Source: Amaranthus tricolor (Eukaryota > Streptophyta > Magnoliopsida > Caryophyllales > Amaranthaceae). Taken from it: a stretch of DNA of 64,000 nucleotides. Below the pieces are notes generated by a model. It worked only from the letters and a program-made list of their open reading frames with translations, ran no database searches and was not told the origin of the DNA. This document shows positions 55,601 to 64,000 of the stretch, piece by piece. Location: NCBI RefSeq assembly GCF_026212465.1, contig NC_080053.1, forward strand, positions 3,036,751 through 3,100,750, read 5' to 3'. Made by a program: the position numbers and the translations under genes. Position 1 is the first letter of the stretch, and the number at the start of each line of letters is the position of its first letter.

Positions 55601-58600
55601 GAAAAAAAAAAGTCATGTACCAGATACTACGTGTTAAGTTACGACTTAATGGGTTTTTAATCTTTTTTGGTACTTTCGAGGATAAAGTAGTTAAAACTTG
55701 GTTTGTTTTCCACGAAACTCGGCACACAACATTATTAGGTATATATTATTGAGTTGAAGTGGTTATATTTGAAAATAATAGTCATATGCTAGAAATTACG
55801 TGTTAAGTTCCGCTTTTATGGGTTTTTAAGCTTTTTTGGCACTTTCGTGCATAAAGTAGCTCAAATATGATTTGTTTGGCACGAAACTTGGAAAACAACC
55901 CTATTTGGTATATTTTATTGTGTTGAAGATGTTAGAATTGAAAATCATAGTCATTTGCTAGAAATTATGTGCTAAGTTGCGATTTCATGGGTTTTTTAGC
56001 TTTTTTGGAACTTTCGAGCATAAAGTAGCTCAAACTTGGTTTGTTTTGCACAAAACTTGGAACGCAACACTATTTTGTATAAATCATTGTGTTGAAGTGG
56101 TTAGAATTGAAAATGATAGTCAAATGCTAGAAATTACGTGTTAAGTTACGACTTTATGGTTTTTAAAGCTTTTTTGGCACTTTCGAGCATAAAGTAGTTA
56201 AAACTTGGTTTGTTTTGCACGAAACTTGGCACATAACATTATTAGGTATATATTACTGAGTTGAAGAGGTTAGATTTGAAAATAATAGTCATATGCTAGA
56301 AATTACGGGTTAAGTTCCGACTTTATTGGTTTTTAAGCTTTTTTGGCATTTTCGCGCAAAACGTAGATCTAACTTGATTTGTTTCGCACGAAACTTGGCA
56401 CACAACACTATTTGGTATATAATATTGTGTTGAAGTGGTTAGAATTGAAAATCATAGTCATATGCTAGAAATTACGTGTTAAGTTTCGATTTTATGGGAT
56501 TTTAAGCTTTTTTTGGCACTTTCGCGCATTAAGTAGCTCAAAGTTGGTTTTTTTTTGCACGAAACTTGTCACACAACACTATTTGGTATATATTTTTTGT
56601 GTTGAAGTGGTTAGAATTGAAAATCATAGTCATATGCTTGATATTACGTGCTATGTTGCCATTGTGTGGGTTTTTAAGCATTTTTGGCACTTTCGCGCAT
56701 ATAGTTGCTCAAACTTGGTTTGTTTTGCACGAAACTTGGCACACAATACTATTTGGTATATATTATTGTGTTGCAGTGGTTAGAATTGAAAAAAAAAAGT
56801 CATGTACCAGATACTACGTGTTAAGGTACGACTTTATGGGTTTTTAATCTTTTTTGGTACTTTCGAGGATAAAGTAGTTAAAAACTTGGTTTGTTTTCCA
56901 CGAAACTCGGCACACAACATTATTAGGTATATATTATTGAGTTGAAGTGGTTATATTTGAAAATAATAGTCATATGCTAGAAATTACGTATTAAGTTCCG
57001 CTTTTATGGGTTTTTAAGCTTTTTTGGCACTTTCGTGCATAAAGTAGCTCAAATTTGATTTGTTTGGCACGAAACTTGGAAAACAACCCTATTTGGTATA
57101 TTTTATTGTGTTGAAGTGGTTAGAATTGAAAATCATAGTCATATGCTAGAAATTATGTGCTAAGTTGCGATTTCATGGGTTTTTTAGCTTTTTTGGAACT
57201 TTTGAGCATAAAGTAGCTCAAACTTGGTTTGTTTTGCACAAAACTTGGAACGCAACACTATTTTGTATAAATCATTGTGTTGAAGTGGTTAGAATTGAAA
57301 ATGATAGTCATATGCTAGAAATTACGTGTTAAGTTACGACTTTATGGTTTTTAAAGCTTTTTTGGCACTTTCGAGCATAAAGTAGTTAAAACTTGGTTTG
57401 TTTTGCACGAAACTTGGCACATAACATTATTAGGTATATATCACTGAGTTGAAGAGGTTAGATTTGAAAATAATAGTCATATGCTAGAAATTTACGGGTT
57501 AAGTTCCGACTTTATTGGTTTTTAAGCTTTTTTGGCATTTTCGCGCAAAACGTAGATCTAACTTGATTTGTTTCGCACGAAACTTGGCACACAACACTAT
57601 TTGGTATATAATATTGTGTTGAAGTGGTTAGAATTGAAAGTCATAGTCATATGCTAGAAATTACGTGTTAAGTTTCGATTTTATGGGATTTTAAGCTTTT
57701 TTGGCACTTTCGCGCATAAAGTAGCTCAAAGTTGGTTTTTTTTTGCACGAAACTTGTCACACAACACTATTTGGTATATATTTTTGTGTTGAAGTGGTTA
57801 GAATTGGAAAATCATAGTCATATGCTTGATATTACGTGCTATGTTGCCATTGTGTGGGTTTTTAAGCATTTTTTGCACTTTCGCGCATATAGTTGCTCAA
57901 ACTTGGTTTGTTTTGCACGAAACTTGGCACACAATACTATTTGGTATATATATTATTGTGTTGCAGTGGTTAGAATTGAAAAAAAAAAAGTCATGTACCA
58001 GATACTACGTGTTAAGGTACGACTTTATGGGTTTTTAATCTTTTTTGGTACTTTCGAGGATAAAGTAGTTAAAACTTGGTTTGTTTTCCACGAAACTCGG
58101 CACACAACATTATTAGGTATATATTATTGAGTTGAGTGGTTATATTTGAAAATAATAGTCAAATGCTAGAAATTACGTGTTAAGTTTCGCTTTTATGGGG
58201 TTTTTAAGCTTTTTTGGAACTTTCGTGCATAAAGTAGCTCAAATTTGATTTGTTTTGCACGAAACTTGGAACACAACCCTATTTGGTATATTTTATTGTG
58301 TTGAAGTGGTTCGAATTGAAAATCATAGTCATATGCTAGAAATTATGTGCTAAGTTGCGATTTCATGGGTTTTTTAGCTTTTTTGGAACTTTCGAGCATA
58401 AAGTAGCTCAAACTTGGTTTGTTTTGCACAAAACTTGGAACGCAACACTATTTTGTATAAATCATTGTGTTGAAGAGGTTAGAATTGAAAATGATAGTCA
58501 TATGCCTAGAAATTACGTGTTAAGTTACGACTTTATGGTTTTTAAAGCTTTTTTGGCACTTTCGAGCATAAAGTAGTTAAAACTTGGTTTGTTTTGCACG

Positions 58601-59124
58601 AAACTTGGCACATAACATTATCAGGTATATATTACTGAGTTGAAGAGGTTAGATTTGAAAATAATAGTCATATGCTAGAAAATTACGGGTTAAGTTCCGA
58701 CTTTATTGGTTTTTAAGCTTTTTTGGCATTTTTCGCGCATAACGTAGATCTAACTTGATTTGTTTCGCACGAAACTTGGCACACAACACTATTTGGTATA
58801 TAATATTGTGTTTAAGTGGTTAGAATTTAAAATCATAGTCATATGCTATAAATTACGTGTTAAGTTTCGATTTTATGGGATTTTAAGCTTTTTTGGCACT
58901 TTCGCGCATAAAGTAGCTCAAAGTTGTTTTTTTTTGCACGAAACTTGTCACACAACACTATTTGGGTATATATTTTTGTGTTGAAGTGGTTAGAATTGAA
59001 AATCATAGTCATATGCTTGATATTACGTGCTATGTTGCCATTGTGTGGGTTTTTAAGCATTTTTGGCACTTTCGCGCATATAGTTGCTCAAACTTGGTTT
59101 GTTTGCACGAAACTTGGCACACAA
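49656..59124. repeat. Satellite domain C: 7-monomer HOR, ~1.185 kb, eight copies
   Basis: A marker segment (CTTGATATTACGTGCTATG) recurs at 50716, 51901, 53081, 54267, 55450, 56637, 57825 and 59016, spacings 1180-1191 bp, or seven ~169-bp monomers. One monomer carries a run of 9-12 A (for example 50870, 53234) that varies in length between copies. The domain begins mid-monomer directly at the LTR end and stops at the second gap. Long open frames here (up to ~150 codons) arise because monomers share phase and lack stops in one frame; they have no protein-like features. Copies fall into two haplotypes that alternate irregularly. Confidence 0.93.
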
Positions 59125-59224
59125 NNNNNNNNNNNNNNNNNNNNNNNNNNNNNNNNNNNNNNNNNNNNNNNNNNNNNNNNNNNNNNNNNNNNNNNNNNNN
59201 NNNNNNNNNNNNNNNNNNNNNNNN
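59125..59224. other. Assembly gap, 100 N
   Basis: This is a second gap of exactly 100 N, inside the satellite. The HOR type differs on the two sides (7-monomer before, 13-monomer after), so the missing sequence hides a transition of unknown size. Confidence 0.97.
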
Positions 59225-62200
59225 TTTTTGACACTTTCGCGCATAAAAAATCTCAAACATGGTATGCTTTGCACGAAACTTGGCGCATAACTGTATTTGG
59301 TATTTGTGATTGTGTTGAAGTGATTGGAATTGAAAAAGACAGTCATATGCTAGAAATTACGTGTTAAGTTGCGATATTATGGGTTTTTTAAGCATTTTTG
59401 GCACTTTCGCGCATAAAGTAGCTCAAACATGGTTTGTTTTCCACGAAATTTAGCACACTATACGATTTTGTATATGTTATTGTGTTGAAGTGGTTATAAT
59501 TAAAAATCATAGTCATATGCTTGAAATTAGGTGCTAAGTTGCAATTTTATGGATTTTTACGCTTTTTTGGAATTTTCGCGCATAAAGTTGCTCAAACTTT
59601 GTTTGTTTTGCACGAAATTTGGAACACAACACTGTTTCGAATATATTATTGTGTTTAAGTGGTTAGAATTGAAAATCAAAGTCATATGCTGGAAATTACG
59701 TACTAAGTTGTGATTTGATGTGTTTTTAAGCTGTTTTGCACTTTCGCGCATAAAGTAGAAAAAACTTGGTTTTTTTTTGAATTAAACTTTGCAGACAATA
59801 GTATTTGCTATATATTCGTGTGTTGAAATTGTTAGAATTGAAAATCATTAGTCATATGCTAGAAATTACGTGCTAAATTTCAATTTTATGGTTTTAAAGC
59901 TTTTTTGGCACTTATGCGTATAAAGTAGCTCAATCTTTGTTTGTTTTGCATGAAACTTGGCACTGAACACTATTTGGTATATATTAATGTGTGGAAGTCG
60001 GTTAGAATTGAAAATCAAAGTCATATGCTGAGAAATTACGTGCTATGGTGCGATTTTATGGGTTTTTTAAGCTTTTTTGGCACTTTCGCGCATAAAGTAG
60101 CTCGAACTTGGTTTGTTTTGCACGAAATTTCGCACACAACACTATTTTGTATATATTATTGTGTTCAAGTGGTTATAATTGTAAATCATAGTCATATTCT
60201 TAATATTACTTTGTAAGTTGCGGTTTTAAGGTTTTTTTAAGGTTTTTTCGCACTTTTGCGTATCAATTAGATCAAACTTGGTTTATTTTGCACGAAACTT
60301 GGCACACAATACTCATTGGTATATATTATTGTGTTGAAGTGGTTTTAATTTAAAATTATAGTCATATGCTAAAAATTATGTGCTAAGTTTCGATTTTATG
60401 GGTTTTAAGCTTTTTTTGGCACTTTCGCCCATAAAGTAATTTAATATTGGTTTGTTTTGCACGAAATTTAGCACACAACACTATTTCGTGTTTATGATTG
60501 TGTTGAAGTAGTTAGAATATCAAGTCATAGTAATATGCTTGAAATTACGTGCTAAGTTTCAATTTTATGGCTTTTTAAGCTTTTCTTGCACATTCGCGCA
60601 TAAAGTTGCTAAAACATGGTTTGTTTTGCACGAAACTTGGCACACAACACTATTTGGTATATATTATTGAGATGAAGTGGTTAAAATTGTATATCATAGT
60701 CATATTCTTAATATTTACTGGTAAGTTGCGGTTTTAAAGTTTTTTTAAGCTTTTTTGGCACTTTCGTGCATAAAGTAGCTCAAACTTGGTTTGTCTTGCA
60801 TGAAACTTGTCACGCAACACTATTTGGTATATATTATCATGTTGAAGTGGTTAGAATTGAAAATAATAGTCATATGCTAGAAATTACGTGTTAAGTTGCG
60901 ATTTTATGGTTTTTAAGCTTTTTTGGCACTTTGGCGCATAAAGTAGCTCAAACTTTGTTTGTTTTGCACAAAACTTGGCACATAACACTATTTGGTATAT
61001 ATTACTGTGTTGAAATGGTTAGATTTGAAAATAATAGTCATATGCTAGAAATTACTTGTCAAGTTGCGATTTTATAGGTTTTTAAACTTTTTTGACACTT
61101 TCGCGCATAAAAAATCTCTAACATGGTATGTTTTCCACGAAACTTGGCGCACAACTGTATTTGGTATTTACGATTGTGTTGAAGTGATTGGAATTGAAAA
61201 AGACAGTCATATGCTTGAAATTACGTGTTAAGTTGCAATTTTATGGTTTTTAAGCTTTTTGGCACTTTGGCGCATAAAGTAGCTCAAACTTTGTTTGTTT
61301 AGCACGAAACTTGGCACATAACACTATTTGGTATATATTACTGTGTTGAAATGGTTAGATTTGCAAAATAATAGCCATATGCTAGAAATTACTTGTTAAT
61401 TTGCGATTTTGTGGGTTTTTAAACCTTTTTTGACACTTCGCGCATAAAAAATCTCAAACATGGTATGCTTTGCACGAAACATGGCGCATAACTGTATTTG
61501 GTTATTTGTGATTGTGTTGAAGTGATTGGAATTGAAAAAAGACAGTCATATGCTAGAAATTACGTGTTAAGTTGCGATATTATGGGTTTTTAAGCATTTT
61601 TGGCACTTTCGCGCATAAAGTAGCTCAAACATGGTTTGTTTTCCACGAAATTTAGCACACTATACGATTTTGTATATGTTATTGTGTTGAAGTGATTATA
61701 ATTAAAAATCATAGTCATATGCTTGAAATTAGGTGCTAAGTTGCAATTTTATGGATTTTTACGCTTTTTTGGAATTTTCGCGCATAAAGTTGCTCAAACT
61801 TTGTTTGTTTTGCACGAAATTTGGAACACAACACTGTTTCGAATATATTATTGTGTTTAAGTGGTTAGAATTGAAAATCAAAGTCATATGCTGGAAAATA
61901 CGTACTAAGTTGTGATTTGATGTGTTTTTAAGATGTTTTGCACTTTCGCGCATAAAGTAGAAAAAACTTGGTTTTTTTTGAATTAAACTTTGCAGACAAT
62001 ATTATTTGCTATATATTCGTGTGTTGAAATTGTTAGAATTGAAAATCATAGTCATATGCTAGAAATTACGTGCTAAATTTCAATTTTATGGTTTTAAAGC
62101 TTTTTTGGCACTTATGCGTATAAAGTAGCTCAATCTTTGTTTGTTTTGCATGAAACTTGGCACTGAACACTATTTGGTATATATTAATGTGTGGAAGTCG

Positions 62201-64000
62201 TTAGAATTGAAAATCAAAGTCATATGCTAGAAATTACGTGCTATGGTGCGATTTTATGGGTTTTTAAGCTTTTTTGGCACTTTCGCGCATAAAGTAGCTC
62301 GAACTTGGTTTGTTTTGCACGAAATTTCGCACACAACACTATTTTGTATATATTATTGTGTTCAAGTGGTTATAATTGTAAATCATAGTCATATTCTTAA
62401 TATTACTTTGTAAGTTGCGGTTTTAAGGTTTTTTTAAGGTTTTTTCGCACTTTTGCGTATCAATTAGATCAAACTTGGTTTATTTTGCACGAAACTTGGC
62501 ACACAATACTCATTGGTATATATTATTGTGTTGAAGTGGTTTTAATTTAAAATTATAGTCATATGCTAAAAATTATGTGCTAAGTTTCGATTTTATGGGT
62601 TTTAAGCTTTTTTTGGCACTTTCGCCCATAAAGTAATTTAATATTGGTTTGTTTTGCACGAAATTTAGCACACAACACTATTTCGTGTTTATGATTGTGT
62701 TGAAGTAGTTAGAATATCAAGTCATAGTAATATGCTTGAAATTACGTGCTAAGTTTCAATTTTATGGCTTTTTAAGCTTTTCTTGCACATTCGCGCATAA
62801 AGTTGCTAAAACATGGTTTGTTTTGCACGAAACTTGGCACACAACACTATTTGGTATATATTATTGAGATGAAGTGGTTAAAATTGTATATCATAGTCAT
62901 ATTCTTAATATTTACTGGTAAGTTGCGGTTTTAAAGTTTTTTTAAGCTTTTTTGGCACTTTCGTGCATAAAGTAGCTCAAACTTGGTTTGTCTTGCATGA
63001 AACTTGTCACGCAACACTATTTGGTATATATTATCATGTTGAAGTGGTTAGAATTGAAAATAATAGTCATATGCTAGAAATTACGTGTTAAGTTGCGATT
63101 TTATGGTTTTTAAGCTTTTTTGGCACTTTGGCGCATAAAGTAGCTCAAACTTTGTTTGTTTTGCACGAAACTTGACACATAACACTATTTAGTATATATT
63201 ACTGTGTTGAAATGGTTAGATTTGAAAATAATAGTCATATGCTAGAAATTACTTGTCAAGTTGCGATTTTATAGGTTTTTAAACTTTTTTGACACTTTCG
63301 CGCATAAAAAATCTCTAACATGGTATGTTTTGCACGAAACTTGGCGCACAACTGTATTTGGTATTTATGATTGTGTTGAAGTGATTGGAATTGAAAAAGA
63401 CAGTCATATGCTTGAAATTACGTGTTAAGTTGCAATTTTATGGTTTTTAAGCTTTTTTGGCACTTTGGCGCATAAAGTAGCTCAAACTTTGTTTGTTTTG
63501 CACGAAACTTGGCACATAACACTATTTGGTATATATTACTGTGTTGAAATGGTTAGATTTGAAAATAATAGCCATATGCTAGAAATTACTTGTTAATTTG
63601 CGATTTTGTGGGTTTTTAAACTTTTTTGACACTTTCGCGCATAAAAAATCTCAAACATGGTATGTTTTGCACGAAACTTGGCGCATAACTGTATTTGGTA
63701 TTTGTGATTGTGTTGAAGTGATTGGAATTGAAAAAGACAGTCATATGCTAGAAATTACGTGTTAAGTTGCGATATTATGGGTTTTTAAGCATTTTTGGCA
63801 CTTTCGCGCATAAAGTAGCTCAAACATGGTTTGTTTTCCACGAAATTTAGCACACTATACGATTTTGTATATGTTATTGTGTTGAAGTGGTTATAATTAA
63901 AAATCATAGTCATATGCTTGAAATTAGGTGCTAAGTTGCAATTTTATGGATTTTTACGCTTTTTTGGAATTTTCACGCATAAAGTTGCTCAAACTTTGTT
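59225..64000. repeat. Satellite domain D: 13-monomer HOR, ~2.2 kb, just over two copies
   Basis: The segment GAAATTAGGTGCTAAGTTGC recurs at 59523, 61725 and 63920 (spacings 2202 and 2195). Counting the conserved CACTTTCGCGC-type motif gives 13 monomers of about 169 bp between repeats. Identity between copies is high, with a few one-base indels (for example a GGTTTTTTAAGC/GGTTTTTAAGC difference near 59383). The array continues past the window end. No gene is present. Confidence 0.92.

Noticed and set aside
49656..59124. Long plus-strand open frames (up to about 150 codons) in the satellite, e.g. 55196-55660
   Set aside because: They are repetitive translations of tandem monomers (repeating FGTFAHI/LHETWHT-like strings), appear in two or three frames at once and break at single-base indels. 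They are not genes.
22214..64000. CRISPR array
   Set aside because: Monomers are ~165 bp and diverged along their whole length, with no short exact repeat and unique spacer pattern, and the context is eukaryotic.
22214..64000. CENP-B box in the monomers
   Set aside because: The TTTCGCGCATAAAG segment shares only TTCG with the mammalian box and lacks the CGGG part.

Overview
The window is AT-rich nuclear DNA that looks like a flowering plant. It holds a plant pararetrovirus (family Caulimoviridae), a fragment of a Ty1/copia-type LTR retrotransposon whose primer-binding site matches plant initiator tRNA-Met, and a long array of a ~165-169 bp satellite of the size typical for centromeric or heterochromatic plant repeats. 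The species cannot be read from the sequence. I see no host gene, tRNA, rRNA or CRISPR.

Region 1 (1-22113): head-to-tail tandem copies of a 6535-bp endogenous pararetrovirus, all read on the minus strand. There are three full-length copies and a fourth cut at 22113 by an assembly gap. Every predicted protein is identical between copies and every feature recurs at exactly +6535. Each unit has two long genes. ORF1 (1453 aa from its first ATG) carries a capsid/gag-like domain, a CCHC zinc knuckle, an aspartic protease, a reverse transcriptase and an RNase H. ORF2 (434 aa) is an aromatic-rich protein of unknown function whose start overlaps the end of ORF1 by 56 bp. No integrase follows RNase H, which separates this from LTR retrotransposons, and no 30K-type movement protein is recognisable. 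The ~0.9 kb between the genes holds a promoter (TATA box, two as-1-like elements in a 73-bp duplication, and a cluster of 11-bp direct repeats) and a ~0.5 kb leader. In a tandem or circular arrangement the promoter of one unit drives the ORF1-ORF2 pair to its left.

Gap 1 (22114-22213) and gap 2 (59125-59224) are each exactly 100 N, the usual placeholder for a gap of unknown size. Adjacency of the viral array to the satellite is therefore not proven, and no virus-host junction is visible.

Region 2 (22214-64000): one satellite family organised into four domains with different higher-order repeats (HORs). They are a 14-monomer HOR of ~2.32 kb in six copies (22214-36117), an irregular degraded array (36118-48096), a 7-monomer HOR of ~1.185 kb in eight copies (49656-59124) and a 13-monomer HOR of ~2.2 kb in just over two copies (59225-64000). 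A copia LTR fragment (48097-49655, minus strand: LTR, PBS and the first bases of the internal region) lies exactly between the irregular and 7-monomer domains.

The most interesting items are the perfectly homogeneous, apparently movement-protein-less pararetrovirus array with an open coding extension upstream of its first ATG, and the abrupt switches of HOR architecture, one of them marked by a truncated retrotransposon with no target-site duplication.
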